64,000 nucleotides of DNA, taken from the NCBI GenBank assembly GCA_947446925.1, contig CANFHU010000001.1, forward strand, positions 248,001-312,000. Reading direction: 5' to 3'. Origin of the DNA: Flavobacteriia bacterium (GTDB taxonomy: Bacteria; Bacteroidota; Bacteroidia; Flavobacteriales_D; Crocinitomicaceae). This document shows positions 35,588-45,399 of the stretch, one piece after another (positions within the stretch are counted from its first letter, which is position 1; every line of letters starts with the position of its first letter). The notes under the pieces are model-generated. The model did no database searches and was not told where the DNA came from. It saw only the letters and a list, made by a program, of their open reading frames with translations. A program made the translations under genes and the position numbers.

Positions 35588-36838
35588 TTAATCAACACAT
35601 GCTAAAGCCTGGTTTATATCCGTAATCAAATCGTTGTAATTCTCCACTCCTACCGACAAACGAATTAACTTCTCCGTGATATGCATGATGCGTTTATCCT
35701 CCATAGGAACGTCTGCATGTGTCATCGTTTGTGGGTGCTCTGCAAGACTTTCTGTTCCTCCTAAACTTACTGCTAATTTGATTAGTTTTAATGAATCCAA
35801 AAACTGAAACGCTTCTTTCTCACCACCAACAATATCAAAAGAAATCATTGCTCCGTTGGAAGTAAATTGTCTCGCCAAAAGTTCTTTGTCTTTTTCGCTT
35901 TCTAAAAAACCTAGATAATACACCTTTTCTACTTTTGGATGCGCTAACAAAAAGTCTGCTACTTCTTTTGCATTTCTGGCTTGTTCGTCCATACGAACTT
36001 TCAATGTTTCTAAACTACGCATGAGTAACCAGCCTGTCCATGGTCCAGCCATATTTCCTAAAAATGTACGTAATCCTTTCACCCTTCCCATCAGTTCTTT
36101 CGAACCCAAACATGCACCAGCAATAACATCGGAATGTCCGCCAATATATTTCGTAGCAGAATATAATACCAAATCAGCACAATGTTTTAATGGGTGTTGC
36201 CAAATTGGTCCCATATACGTATTATCTACCGATAACACAATCGGTTTTTCTGGTGTAGTAAAATAGTTCTTTACTTCTGCACATAATTCAATGTCTATCA
36301 ATGCATTCGTTGGATTTGCAGGTGTTTCGATATGAATCATCGTCAATCTATCTGCTCTTCCAGATTGTTTTACACGTTCAATAATTTCTTCTTTCGTATC
36401 CGTAGCGTAAAAACCAATCGATTCAATGTTTAACTTTTTCAAAAAATGATTGATAAAATGGTCTGTTCCTCCATACACTGGTCGAGAATACAATAGTAAA
36501 TCACCAGGTGCCATAAACTCCATCAATGCCGTAGAAATAGCCGACATACCACTTTCAAAAACTGCACAATCTTCTGCACCATCCCACAAACACAAACGAT
36601 TTTCTAGGATTTCTAAATCTGGGTTGTTTAATCGACTGTATATCAAGCCTAACTCTTCCCCTTTATCTTTTTCACGTAAGCCATACGCTAATTCAAAAAA
36701 GCGCTTTCCTTCCATCGCAGAATTGAAAACGAATGTGGATGTTTGAAAAATTGGGCATTTTATAGCGCCTTCGGATAAGGAAGGTTTATACCCATAACTC
36801 ATCATCAAACTTTCTGGTTGCATTGATTTGTAATCCAT
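35588..36838 (-). CDS. PLP-dependent Cys/Met metabolism enzyme (methionine gamma-lyase-like)
   Basis: A 416-residue fold-type I PLP enzyme of the cystathionine gamma-synthase/lyase family. The PLP lysine is in YSATKYIGGHSDVIAG near residues 221-236, GMSAISTALM and RPVYGGTDHF are cofactor and active-site segments, and LAVSLGGTESLAEHPQTMTHADVP is the family's C-terminal signature. Which reaction it performs (methionine gamma-lyase, cystathionine gamma-lyase or gamma-synthase) cannot be settled from sequence by eye. The divergent Lrp/AsnC gene begins 146 bp away, the common layout of an amino-acid catabolic gene with its own regulator, which slightly favours a degradative role. Confidence 0.86.
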   Translation of the reverse strand: MDYKSMQPESLMMSYGYKPSLSEGAIKCPIFQTSTFVFNSAMEGKRFFELAYGLREKDKGEELGLIYSRLNNPDLEILENRLCLWDGAEDCAVFESGMSAISTALMEFMAPGDLLLYSRPVYGGTDHFINHFLKKLNIESIGFYATDTKEEIIERVKQSGRADRLTMIHIETPANPTNALIDIELCAEVKNYFTTPEKPIVLSVDNTYMGPIWQHPLKHCADLVLYSATKYIGGHSDVIAGACLGSKELMGRVKGLRTFLGNMAGPWTGWLLMRSLETLKVRMDEQARNAKEVADFLLAHPKVEKVYYLGFLESEKDKELLARQFTSNGAMISFDIVGGEKEAFQFLDSLKLIKLAVSLGGTESLAEHPQTMTHADVPMEDKRIMHITEKLIRLSVGVENYNDLITDINQALACVD

Positions 36839-36984
36839 AATTATTCTTTATTTTTAATTAAAAGTATATGAATTGACTTATAAGTGTATATTCAAAAGAA
36901 AAACATTCTATAATAATAAAAAAATTATGTTTTTTATACTTTTTACACCTTTAATATATTGAGAAAATAGTAAACTATACTACC

Positions 36985-37428
36985 ATGCTTCAACTAGATA
37001 CAATCGATTTAAAAATTGTTGCTGTTTTGAAAGAAAATTCAAAGTTGAGTTACAAAGAAATTGCAGATAAAATTGGATTGAGCACTACTCCAACTTATGA
37101 ACGTATCAAGCGTTTGGAAAAAAACAAGGTAATCCTCCAATATACCATCCTAGAAAATAAAACGTTATTACATAAAGGGATGAAAATTTATTGTCATGTT
37201 TCGTTGAAATCTCACCATTTAGAATCAATAGAACTTTTTGAAAATCAAATTATTAAATTAGAAGAAGTCGTTCAATGTCAACATATAGCAGGAGACATGG
37301 ATTACCTACTATTTGTAGAAGTGAAAGACATGGATGCGTATCAAGTGTTTTTGAGAACCAAACTGGCATCTATCCCTAATATAGCGAATGTGCAATCGTC
37401 TTTTGTGATGAAAAGTTTAAAAAATTAA
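36985..37428 (+). CDS. Lrp/AsnC family transcriptional regulator
   Basis: 147 residues: an N-terminal helix-turn-helix (LDTIDLKIVAVLKENSKLSYKEIADKIGLSTTPTYERIKRLEKNKVI, about 4-50) and a C-terminal RAM/ACT ligand-binding domain (about 65-145) with GDMDYLLFVEVKDMDAYQVFL. Lrp-type proteins sense amino acids and often control the divergent gene, here the PLP-dependent Cys/Met enzyme. The 146-bp shared upstream region is very AT-rich with loose dyads such as AAGTATAT and ATTC-rich halves, but no operator can be fixed with confidence. Confidence 0.93.
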   Translation: MLQLDTIDLKIVAVLKENSKLSYKEIADKIGLSTTPTYERIKRLEKNKVILQYTILENKTLLHKGMKIYCHVSLKSHHLESIELFENQIIKLEEVVQCQHIAGDMDYLLFVEVKDMDAYQVFLRTKLASIPNIANVQSSFVMKSLKN

Positions 37429-37459
37429 AAAAGGATGTCTCCAACAGAAACATCCTTTT
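37429..37459. terminator. Bidirectional terminator between Lrp gene and LRR gene
   Basis: AAAAGGATGT (37429-37438) pairs perfectly with ACATCCTTTT (37450-37459) around an 11-base loop, starting on the base after the Lrp stop codon and 18 bp from the convergent LRR gene stop. A and T runs flank both sides. Confidence 0.8.
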
Positions 37460-37477
37460 CTAAAACTTAAAATTACA

Positions 37478-40078
37478 TTATTTTTTCACCACTTTGATTA
37501 CTTCTGAAGAGGTATCGCTCACCACGTTTAAAAAGTACAATCCAGGTGTGTAAGCGCTTACGTCGATCGAATGATTTGTCGTGTTTTCTATAGTCGTAGC
37601 ATACACTTCTTGTCCGTTTACATTCAACATTTGAACAGTCAATTTAGCATTCGATGCAGTTGCTCTTTCCAACGTAATTATTGTCTCCGTTGGATTTGGA
37701 TATACACGTAAAGTACTTTCTTTTTTCTGTTCTAAACCTGCACTTTTGTTTGCTTTACTAATGGTTGTGTTAGTAACAACTGCTTCATTAAAGTCAAAGT
37801 AAATGTAGGCAGTATTTTTAATTTGATCTGATTCAGCAATCGCTTTTTTAGGCTTGATTCGGTATTGAATAAATCCGTGAGATGCCTTTTCGTTCGAAGT
37901 GCTATCCAACAAGTGAATGTTGTTGTAGAACACTTGCATAATATTTCCTTTTAATTCCACACGATTTGCATGACTATAGTTCAATACTTCAAATGTAGAC
38001 AAATCCAATTGTGAATCTAACGTATCTAATAAACGGATGTTAAACGCTGGTGCAGAACCTGTATTTTGAAAGTGAACTGTGTACGTTAAATACCCATCAT
38101 AACCAGGTTTGAAGTTCGCTGGGAATACTTCTTTTAAGTTTGGATCGTGCGAGTTAACCACTGAATAACAAAAAGAATATTGGTTATTCGCTAAATTAAA
38201 ATCACCTGAAGTCGTCGTAATCTGCGCTTCTATACAAATTTGATCTCCTGCTTGTGCTGTAGTTTCTGTTTCAAATTCTATTCCGAAATCTTCTGTAAAA
38301 TTCACGTTGCCAAAATCAGCGATTTCATAGGTATACACATTTCCTGTTATGATTGGTGTCAATGCTCCACCAATAATTCCTTTGTAAACAACAGGTCCAG
38401 AAATTGTTAGCTGTAATTTTCCAGCGGTACCTGCAGCGCAATGCATATTATACCAATTACTCATATCTCCTGCAGCAACGGTTAATATATGCGATTGCCC
38501 AGGGAAAATGATTCCTGTAGTCGAAATGGAACGCACACCAACATCTATTCCATCTTTACATGTCAAGCTAAAGTTTACCTCTTTTGCATACGTTTGATTT
38601 GTTAAGTCAACTGCTTGTTTATCGTTACACGCAACGGCAAAAGGAATGTTGTCTTTGTCTAGTTGAACTTGGTAAGTCGTAGCATCTAATGAAGAGAATT
38701 GATACACCCCATTTTCAGCGGTTATAGTTTGCGCAATTACATTGTTATTTGCATCTAACAACATCATTGGAAGGTTAGAAATACCTTTCTCTTTCTCATC
38801 TTTTTTACAATCTGCATTTTCATCTTTTGAAGTAAATCCTACGATTCCTTCTTCAGCACTTGGACAACCACTTGTATTTCCTTCCGTACATAAAGGATAG
38901 GACAAAGTCACTTTATCCATACAAGGAAGGTAGTTTGGAAGGCACGTAAAAGGATTGTTTGAGATATTTATAGATGTTAAAGATTTAGGAAATTTAGGGA
39001 AACAAGTTATTTTGCTATTAAAACAAGATAAAGAAATCAAGGTATTAGGTAATTCTGGTAAAGTACTCAGTTGATTTAAACTACAGCCTAAAAATTCTAA
39101 TTTAGGAGGTAATGAAGGTAAAGTACTCAAACCACATCTTGAAGCAGTTAAGAGTGTTAAAGAAAATGGTAATAATGGTAATCCTCCTAATGGATTTTCA
39201 TCCAAAATCACTCTACTAATACCACCTGGTAACTCAGGTAAAGTAGTAATAAAATTGGTATTACAATCTAAATCAATTAATGAAGTTGGAAGAACTGGAA
39301 GAGCTTTTAATTGATTATAACTACACGTTAACTCAGTTAAGGTATTAGGCAGTTGAGGTAAAGAAGTAAGTAAATTCTTATGACATCTTAGAATTACTAA
39401 TGATTCTGGTAACTGTGGTAAAGAAGTGATTTGATTTTCTGCACATACAAAATGAATCAATGAATTTGGAAGTTGTGGTAATGAAGTTAATTGATTGGTA
39501 TAGCACGAAAACCACATCAATTTTTGTGGTAATTCAGGTAAATCTATTAACTGATTCATATAACATTGTAAATTTATTAACGAAGTTGGTAATTGAGGTA
39601 AATGTACCAGCTGGTTACTATTACAATCTAAATAAGTTAACGTTTCTGGTAATATAGGAAGTGTTGTAAGGGAATTGGAATAACATTTTAGTATAGAAAG
39701 TTGCTTTGGCAATATTGGTAATGAAACTAAGCCCGTGTTTCCACATATTAAAGTCTTTAAATTCTCAGGTAAGTTTGGTAATGTAGAAAATTGATTTTTA
39801 TTAATGTCAGCTATTTGATATTCATTTCCAACATCCAAGGTTTCTAAATTTGTAAAATATTCAACCCCTGTGATGTCTTTAATTTGAAGTGCTTCTGCAA
39901 CAATTGTCTTTTTGTTTATTACTGCATCACTTGAAATATCGAGTTGGTCACCATTCATTGCGGAAGGAACAGAATCCCTCAACCACTTCGCGAAATTTGC
40001 GTCTGGAATCGTTACGTATGTTTGCGCGAACGTACTTGTTACAAGTAGTAAAAACGCTGTTAATAAAATTGTTTTCAT
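37478..40078 (-). CDS. Leucine-rich-repeat surface protein with type IX sorting domain
   Basis: 866 residues. A signal peptide (MKTILLTAFLLLVTSTFAQ) is followed by about 16 leucine-rich repeats (about residues 90-390) of the short LP-type, pattern LPxLPxxLxxLxCxxNxLxx, each exactly 20 residues, so the DNA repeats every 60 bp. This is the repeat form of YopM/IpaH-like and other bacterial LRR proteins. Then comes a cysteine-flanked stretch, a SdrD/B-like beta domain (about 410-500), a DUF11/DUF7619-like region (FKPGYDGYLTYTVHFQNTGSAP, about 655-775), and a type A sorting domain (LRVYPNPTETIITLE to the end). Likely exported by SprA and anchored at the surface for binding; the ligand is unknown. 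Confidence 0.9.
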   Translation of the reverse strand: MKTILLTAFLLLVTSTFAQTYVTIPDANFAKWLRDSVPSAMNGDQLDISSDAVINKKTIVAEALQIKDITGVEYFTNLETLDVGNEYQIADINKNQFSTLPNLPENLKTLICGNTGLVSLPILPKQLSILKCYSNSLTTLPILPETLTYLDCNSNQLVHLPQLPTSLINLQCYMNQLIDLPELPQKLMWFSCYTNQLTSLPQLPNSLIHFVCAENQITSLPQLPESLVILRCHKNLLTSLPQLPNTLTELTCSYNQLKALPVLPTSLIDLDCNTNFITTLPELPGGISRVILDENPLGGLPLLPFSLTLLTASRCGLSTLPSLPPKLEFLGCSLNQLSTLPELPNTLISLSCFNSKITCFPKFPKSLTSINISNNPFTCLPNYLPCMDKVTLSYPLCTEGNTSGCPSAEEGIVGFTSKDENADCKKDEKEKGISNLPMMLLDANNNVIAQTITAENGVYQFSSLDATTYQVQLDKDNIPFAVACNDKQAVDLTNQTYAKEVNFSLTCKDGIDVGVRSISTTGIIFPGQSHILTVAAGDMSNWYNMHCAAGTAGKLQLTISGPVVYKGIIGGALTPIITGNVYTYEIADFGNVNFTEDFGIEFETETTAQAGDQICIEAQITTTSGDFNLANNQYSFCYSVVNSHDPNLKEVFPANFKPGYDGYLTYTVHFQNTGSAPAFNIRLLDTLDSQLDLSTFEVLNYSHANRVELKGNIMQVFYNNIHLLDSTSNEKASHGFIQYRIKPKKAIAESDQIKNTAYIYFDFNEAVVTNTTISKANKSAGLEQKKESTLRVYPNPTETIITLERATASNAKLTVQMLNVNGQEVYATTIENTTNHSIDVSAYTPGLYFLNVVSDTSSEVIKVVKK

Positions 40079-40100
40079 AGCTTTTTGATTTTGATTTACT

Positions 40101-40108
40101 CAAAAGTA
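40101..40108 (-). promoter_or_regulatory. Probable -7 element of the LRR protein gene
   Basis: The minus strand reads TACTTTTG, matching TAnnTTTG, 23 bp before the ATG at 40078. Confidence 0.45.
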
Positions 40109-40191
40109 TACCGAGCATATCGATATTAAAAGAACAATCTAGAATTCGTCGGGTTTGAATTAGAATTCGTCGTAAAACAGTGTTTTCTCAC

Positions 40192-40199
40192 TATCTTTG
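40192..40199 (+). promoter_or_regulatory. Probable -7 element of the DUF3754 gene
   Basis: TATCTTTG matches TAnnTTTG and lies 27 bp before the ATG at 40227. It overlaps a TTG at 40197 that could otherwise be mistaken for the start codon. Confidence 0.5.
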
Positions 40200-40226
40200 A
40201 AGCACAAAATCTCATTTTCACAAGAC

Positions 40227-41450
40227 ATGAAAAAAGAAAATTACATACCATTTAGTAAAGAAATCTTGTTGGAAAAACAATTGGAACAATCCTACACCAA
40301 CGACACGGATGCAACCAATTTCAAACGCTTATTTCATATTCTTGAACACTATTTTCACTACGAAGGTTTTGGATTAAATCAACAATTAAAACTCAATTAC
40401 GCACATTTCGATCCCGACCGTTTACCAGAAGAACGTGCTTTATATGCTCATAAAAGCAATCTAAAAAGTTTTCATACCATTTTCAAAAAAGTATTGGAGC
40501 GCGGGAACTTTGAAAAGATTGATGATGAAGTGCTTCACAAAGCCATTAATACTTCTGATTTAGTAGGGCTAAACTTACATATTGACTTTGATAACTACGA
40601 CGAATATTATTTATATGCCCGTGGACTTACAAAAACGAAAGAACAAGTAAAGCGCCTTATCTTTTGGAAAAAAGAGGTGGAAATTGAATATTACGATCGA
40701 GTTGTAATTTACCTTCATTACAAAGACACTACATATTTTGAAGCGAATAAAATAGATCCAGAAAAACTGCATATCGATCCAAATAGTATCGTACTTAAAA
40801 TCTTCAAACGCGTACCCAAAAACGACTTGGAAACCATTTTTCCGAATGCCGAACCGAAAATGTCGTTGACAGATAAGTTATTGCTTTGGATTCCTGGAAT
40901 AGGGGGTGGTGTTCCGATAATTTCTGCAAAAGTGATACCAGCCTTACTAAAAATTGAATCTGTTTATAAATCCGGGAACTTATTACACTTACAAAACATA
41001 AAAACGTCGCTTATACAAGCTGGCGTTGCTTTAGGTGTACTTGGATTGTATCTTTTCAAACAATACAAAGGGTATATCAACAAGAAAAACAATTTCAAAA
41101 AGATGTTGACCGATTCTTTGTATTTCAAGAATTTAGGCAACAACGGAGGTGTCTTTCACTCCTTAATTGATGCTTCAGAAGAAGAAGAAATGAAAGAAAG
41201 TATGTTGGCCTATTCGTTTTTGTTGCAAAATAATCAACCGACAAGCGCTGAAGTGCTCGACCAACAAATTGAAACGTGGTTTGCACAAGAATTTAAGTGC
41301 CACCTCGACTTTGATGTAAAAGATGCATTGGCAAAATTACAACACATTGGTTTGGCGCAAGAGCATAATTTGCAATGGACCGTACTACCAATAGAGAAGG
41401 CTCTGCAACGGGTGGATGAAATCTGGGATGGGATTTTTGAGTATAATTGA
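40227..41450 (+). CDS. DUF3754 / TMEM143-like membrane protein
   Basis: 407 residues. The central and C-terminal parts match the DUF3754 (TMEM143-like) family as I know it: YYDRVVIYLHY, LKIFKRVPKNDLETIFPNAEPKMSL, then two hydrophobic segments (LLWIPGIGGGVPIISAKVIPALL and SLIQAGVALGVLGLYLFKQY) and KKMLTDSLYFKNLGNNGGVFHSLIDASEEEE. The function is unknown; the family occurs in mitochondria-bearing eukaryotes and many bacteria. The ATG at 40227 is preferred to a TTG ten codons earlier, because that TTG lies in the -7 promoter box. The gene converges with ilvA with one base between their stops. Confidence 0.85.
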   Translation: MKKENYIPFSKEILLEKQLEQSYTNDTDATNFKRLFHILEHYFHYEGFGLNQQLKLNYAHFDPDRLPEERALYAHKSNLKSFHTIFKKVLERGNFEKIDDEVLHKAINTSDLVGLNLHIDFDNYDEYYLYARGLTKTKEQVKRLIFWKKEVEIEYYDRVVIYLHYKDTTYFEANKIDPEKLHIDPNSIVLKIFKRVPKNDLETIFPNAEPKMSLTDKLLLWIPGIGGGVPIISAKVIPALLKIESVYKSGNLLHLQNIKTSLIQAGVALGVLGLYLFKQYKGYINKKNNFKKMLTDSLYFKNLGNNGGVFHSLIDASEEEEMKESMLAYSFLLQNNQPTSAEVLDQQIETWFAQEFKCHLDFDVKDALAKLQHIGLAQEHNLQWTVLPIEKALQRVDEIWDGIFEYN

Positions 41451-41451
41451 A

Positions 41452-42696
41452 TTACCCCACCAACAATCCAAACAAGGTCGGATTATTATTTAAGTACTCG
41501 AACGTAAAATTCAATGCGTTTAGTTTATCGCAAATTCCTTGGAAATCTTCTTTGTTTTTTAACTCGATACCAACAACTACAGGTCCGCTCTCACGACTAT
41601 TTTTCTTAGAGAATTGAAAATACGTAATGTCGTCTTCCTGACCCAATACTTCGTTTACGAATGCTTTCAAAGCTCCTGGACGTTGAGGAAATTGAATCAT
41701 AAAGTAATGTTTCAAACCTTCGTACACCAATGAACGTTCTTTGATTTCTTCGGTACGCGTAATATCGTTGTTACTTCCAGAAACGATGCATACAACATTC
41801 TTCCCTTTAATCTCTTCTTTGAAAAAATCCAAGGCGGATATTGTCAACGCTCCTGCTGGTTCTACCACCATTGCTTCTTCGTTGTACAAACTTAAAATGG
41901 TACTACACACTTTTCCCTCCGGAATGGTTATCACTTGATTTAAGACATCCTTACAGATTTCAAAATTTAAATCGCCTACACGTTTAACCGCAGCTCCATC
42001 TACAAATTTGTCGATGTGCTCTAAGGTCGTAACTTTTCCATTTTCTATCGATGTTTTCATCGAAGGAGCCCCTTCTGGTTCTACACCGATAATGATGGTA
42101 TTTGGGCTTAATTCTTTGAATACCGTACAAACTCCTGCAGCTAAGCCGCCGCCGCCAATTGGTACGAATAAATAATCGATTGGTTCTTCCGCATCTGCTA
42201 ATACCTCTAATGCTACCGTTCCTTGACCGGCGATAACCATCGGATCATCGAATGGGTGAATAAACGTCAAATTGTTTGCTTTACCATATGTTACCGCTTC
42301 CTGGTATGCATCGTCAAAGGTATCACCTGCCAAAACGATTTTAACTTTCGATTTTCCGAATAATTCTACTTGTCTGATTTTTTGTTTTGGAGTAGTGGAA
42401 GGCATGTATATGGTACCTTGAATTCCCAACACCATACAGGAATAAGCAACTCCTTGCGCATGATTTCCTGCACTCGCACATACAATTCCGTTTTGTTTTT
42501 GTTCTTCGGAAAGATTACACATTTTGTTATACGCTCCACGTAGTTTGTAGGAACGCACCAATTGTAAATCTTCTCTTTTTAACAAAATTTTCGAAGCAAA
42601 TCGATCGGATAAGTTAAGACTTTTCATCAAAGGAGTTTTGTAGGCTACTCCTTCTAATTTATTTTTTGCTTCTTGAACGTGTTGTAGTGTTATCAT
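41452..42696 (-). CDS. ilvA: Threonine ammonia-lyase (threonine deaminase)
   Basis: Deaminates threonine to 2-oxobutanoate, the first step committed to isoleucine. The PLP lysine lies in LVRSYKLRGAYN near residue 50, CASAGNHAQGVAYS and the PLP-phosphate loop PIGGGGLAAGV near 177-187 are present, and a C-terminal ACT-like segment (GLKHYFMIQFPQRPGALKAFVNEVL, from about 330) marks the biosynthetic form of about 415 residues with one regulatory domain. It lies 94 bp downstream of ilvC on the same strand, with a GC-rich inverted repeat between them. Feedback by isoleucine is expected from the regulatory domain but not shown. Confidence 0.93.
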   Translation of the reverse strand: MITLQHVQEAKNKLEGVAYKTPLMKSLNLSDRFASKILLKREDLQLVRSYKLRGAYNKMCNLSEEQKQNGIVCASAGNHAQGVAYSCMVLGIQGTIYMPSTTPKQKIRQVELFGKSKVKIVLAGDTFDDAYQEAVTYGKANNLTFIHPFDDPMVIAGQGTVALEVLADAEEPIDYLFVPIGGGGLAAGVCTVFKELSPNTIIIGVEPEGAPSMKTSIENGKVTTLEHIDKFVDGAAVKRVGDLNFEICKDVLNQVITIPEGKVCSTILSLYNEEAMVVEPAGALTISALDFFKEEIKGKNVVCIVSGSNNDITRTEEIKERSLVYEGLKHYFMIQFPQRPGALKAFVNEVLGQEDDITYFQFSKKNSRESGPVVVGIELKNKEDFQGICDKLNALNFTFEYLNNNPTLFGLLVG

Positions 42697-42711
42697 AGTT
42701 TTGCGGTTCTT

Positions 42712-42790
42712 GTTTCCCCCTTTGAAGGGGGACTAAGGGGGATGATAACGAAATGTCCTCCCCCTCGATCCCCCTCCAAAGGGGGAAGAA
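42712..42790. repeat. CCCCCTTTGAAGGGGG-type inverted repeat between ilvC and ilvA
   Basis: Two arms of about 35 bp (42712-42746 and 42756-42790) are largely complementary. Each arm has TTCCCCCTTTG, then AGGGGG blocks, and a GATGA or TCCTC edge. A third single arm lies at 51671-51706. The elements stand out as GC-rich islands in AT-rich DNA and resemble dispersed repeats in Bacteroidota genomes. A transcript would fold into a strong hairpin before ilvA. Confidence 0.75.
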
Positions 42791-44299
42791 TTATATCTCG
42801 GCAGTTTCTAAATTACCAGTTGTAATTGTATTTATTACCTTCATGTCTGTCATTGCAGCACGCAATACATCTCCAACTTTTTCAATCGTGTGGGAACGTA
42901 ATACCTTGTTTACAGCGATGATTTCTTTATTATCTACTCCATTGTCTTTTCCGTCGTTGAAGTTTTTACCAATTACATCGGTATCGATTTTTGCCATGAA
43001 ATCAGCTAATAACGGTTTACAAGCGTGGTCGAATAAATAACATCCGTACTCTGCTGTATCCGAAATTACACGGTTCATTTCAAACAATTTTTTACGCGCG
43101 ATAGTATTCGCGATTAGTGGTGCTTCGTGCAACGATTCGTAGTAAGCAGATTCTTCTTTGATTCCTGTTTCTACCATTACTTCAAATGCTAATTCAACAC
43201 CTGCTCTTACCAAGGCAACCATCAATAAACCATTATCGAAGAATTCTTGTTCTGTAATTTTTGCAGTAGCTTCTGATTTCTCAAACGCTGTATTTCCTGT
43301 TGCTGCTCTCCACGTCAATAAGTCTTTATCGTTGTTAGCCCAATCCTCCATCATAGTTTTAGAGAAATGTCCACTCATGATATCGTCTTGGTGTTTTTCA
43401 AACAACGGACGCAGGATTGTTTTCAATTCGTTAGAAAGTTCAAACGCTTTGATTTTTGCTGGGTTCGATAAACGATCCATCATCGCAGTGATACCCCCTT
43501 GTTTCAAGGCTTCGGTAATTACTTCCCAACCGTATTGAATTAAAGTAGAAGCATAACCACTCTCAATTCCTTTTTCAATCATTTTGTCAAAACAAAGGAT
43601 AGATCCTGTTTGTAACACCCCACACAAAATGGTTTGTTCTCCCATTAAATCCGATTTTACCTCTGCAACAAAAGATGATTTTAAAACACCCGCTTTGTGT
43701 CCACCTGTACCAGCAGCATATGCTTTTGCCAATGTCCATCCTTTTCCTTCTGGATCATTTTCTGGGTGAACAGCAATTAATGTTGGTACACCAAAACCTC
43801 TTTTGTATTCCTCACGTACTTCTGTACCAGGACATTTTGGAGCAACCATAATTACGGTAATGTCTTTACGAACTTGCATTCCTTCTTCCACGATGTTGAA
43901 TCCATGCGAATACGATAAGGTAGCGCCTTGTTTCATCAATGGCATAATTGCAGAAACAACACTTGTATGTTGTTTGTCTGGCGTAAGGTTGATTACTAAA
44001 TCAGCTGTTGGAATTAATTCTTCGTACGTTCCAACTTCAAAACCATTGTCCGTAGCGTTTTTCCAAGAAGCGCGTTTTGTTTCGATAGCTTCTTTACGTA
44101 AGGTATATTTCACGTCCAACCCTGAATCTCTCAAGTTTAATCCTTGGTTTAAACCTTGTGCACCGCAACCAACGATGACAATTTTTTTACCGATTAAAGC
44201 ATTCACACCATCCGCAAACTGGTTGATGTCCATAAATTCACAAACCCCTAATTGGTTTAATTGTTCTCTTAATGATAGAGAGTTAAAATAATTTGCCAT
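42791..44299 (-). CDS. ilvC: Ketol-acid reductoisomerase, class II (long form)
   Basis: Second common enzyme of isoleucine/valine synthesis: isomerises and reduces acetolactate or acetohydroxybutyrate with NADPH and Mg. The Rossmann motif [18 protein letters not shown] lies near residues 43-60 and [31 protein letters not shown] near 152-182 is a KARI signature. At 502 residues, with a duplicated knotted C-terminal domain ([13 protein letters not shown] in the first copy), it is the class II long form as in E. coli IlvC rather than the short form of about 330 residues. A -7 element lies at 44347-44354. Confidence 0.96.
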   Translation of the reverse strand: MANYFNSLSLREQLNQLGVCEFMDINQFADGVNALIGKKIVIVGCGAQGLNQGLNLRDSGLDVKYTLRKEAIETKRASWKNATDNGFEVGTYEELIPTADLVINLTPDKQHTSVVSAIMPLMKQGATLSYSHGFNIVEEGMQVRKDITVIMVAPKCPGTEVREEYKRGFGVPTLIAVHPENDPEGKGWTLAKAYAAGTGGHKAGVLKSSFVAEVKSDLMGEQTILCGVLQTGSILCFDKMIEKGIESGYASTLIQYGWEVITEALKQGGITAMMDRLSNPAKIKAFELSNELKTILRPLFEKHQDDIMSGHFSKTMMEDWANNDKDLLTWRAATGNTAFEKSEATAKITEQEFFDNGLLMVALVRAGVELAFEVMVETGIKEESAYYESLHEAPLIANTIARKKLFEMNRVISDTAEYGCYLFDHACKPLLADFMAKIDTDVIGKNFNDGKDNGVDNKEIIAVNKVLRSHTIEKVGDVLRAAMTDMKVINTITTGNLETAEI

Positions 44300-44346
44300 T
44301 GTTTTTCTATGTTTTGTTCTTTTAGAATACTCATTTTTAAGCTACA

Positions 44347-44354
44347 CAAATATA
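44347..44354 (-). promoter_or_regulatory. Probable -7 element of ilvC
   Basis: The minus strand reads TATATTTG, matching TAnnTTTG, 48 bp before the ilvC ATG. No leader peptide with Ile/Val codons was found in this shorter leader, unlike ahead of ilvE. Confidence 0.45.
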
Positions 44355-44382
44355 AGTTATTTCAGAATGATTAGTTTACAAT

Positions 44383-45393
44383 TTAACCATCAAGTTGATT
44401 TAATTCAAATGCATATTCATAACTGATTACGCGTTTATTTTTTTCATTTTGTTTCCAAGCTTCTTCTAAATGACTCAAAGTAATAATGTCATTAGTGCTC
44501 GTTTCTTTAAAAACATCTGCTACTTTTTCAAGGGTTTCTAATTCATTTTTTGTAAATAAATTAGCATTAAAAGATCTGTCTTTTTTTGCCATAAATTGCT
44601 CTCCTGTATATCCTTGTGGAAATTCTGTTGTATAAATATCTAAATAATTATTATTCGCTAAATATTCAAATATACTTTGAAAATTAGTTGGCACAGGACC
44701 CATATCTATCGCTTTATATCGGACTCCACTAATCGAAAAACAACTTTGTTTAAACATTAAAAAATCAGCATAGAATAACAATTTATTCATCTTTGTTTTG
44801 AATGGTGATAGTTTTTCAGAAAAAAACACAACCATTTCCGTGAACTTTTCAAAGTTAGGATTTCTATAACCTGAATAAATATCTGCAAGATGGTTACCCA
44901 GTAAGTATTCCTTGAAATTTAACTTAAATAGATTTCTATTCTTTTCTTCCGATAAAATTCGTGCTTTTTGAATATACTTTTCTTTCGTTTTTAAATCAAT
45001 GGTTGAGCATAATTCCACCATTTCAATAAATATGTTGGGATCATCTATCATTTGAATTAACTTGGCATTCGCAACACTCGGCATTTCCCCGGATTCATAG
45101 TGTCGAAAACTATTCACGCCAAAACCTAAGATTTCTGAAATTTTAGATGCTCGCAAATCATATTTTTCACGAATTCTTTTTATTTCATCTGGAAATAAAA
45201 TATTAAATTTTTCACGATATCGATTATAAACTTGGTTCATATTTACCTCATCTAATGCTGTTGTAGTAAATTGTTCTCCACTGTCGATACATTTAAAATA
45301 ATGAAAGATAATTTCATACGTTTCTTTTCTGAAGGTCATTGACCTACGTTCTTTAAACAACAGCATTTCTTTGCCTGTAATTGGACTTTTCAT
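44383..45393 (-). CDS. Panacea (DUF4065/SocA-like) antitoxin with HTH domain
   Basis: 336 residues, second gene of a toxin-antitoxin-like pair. The N-terminal about 50 residues correspond to the MqsA/YgiT zinc-finger segment, but the zinc ligands are nearly all gone: MKSPITGKEM replaces CPxCG and only one Cys remains in FKCIDSGEQF. An XRE-like helix-turn-helix follows (about 65-115; RASKISEILGFGVNSFRHYESGEMPSVANA). Residues about 190-300 match the Panacea domain (KLLFYADFLMF, GVRYKAIDMGPVPTNFQSIFEYL), a domain known to neutralise diverse toxins. It starts 6 bp after the toxin gene. It may also repress the pair via the dyad at 45742-45762. Confidence 0.85.
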   Translation of the reverse strand: MKSPITGKEMLLFKERRSMTFRKETYEIIFHYFKCIDSGEQFTTTALDEVNMNQVYNRYREKFNILFPDEIKRIREKYDLRASKISEILGFGVNSFRHYESGEMPSVANAKLIQMIDDPNIFIEMVELCSTIDLKTKEKYIQKARILSEEKNRNLFKLNFKEYLLGNHLADIYSGYRNPNFEKFTEMVVFFSEKLSPFKTKMNKLLFYADFLMFKQSCFSISGVRYKAIDMGPVPTNFQSIFEYLANNNYLDIYTTEFPQGYTGEQFMAKKDRSFNANLFTKNELETLEKVADVFKETSTNDIITLSHLEEAWKQNEKNKRVISYEYAFELNQLDG

Positions 45394-45399
45394 TCTGTT

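Noticed and set aside
38990-39790. Regular 60-bp repeats considered as CRISPR or minisatellite
   Set aside because: They are in frame, encode the LP-type leucine-rich repeat and lack identical repeat/unique spacer structure.
40197-40226. TTG start giving ten extra residues for the DUF3754 protein
   Set aside because: The TTG is part of the TATCTTTG promoter box, so it would not be in the mRNA.
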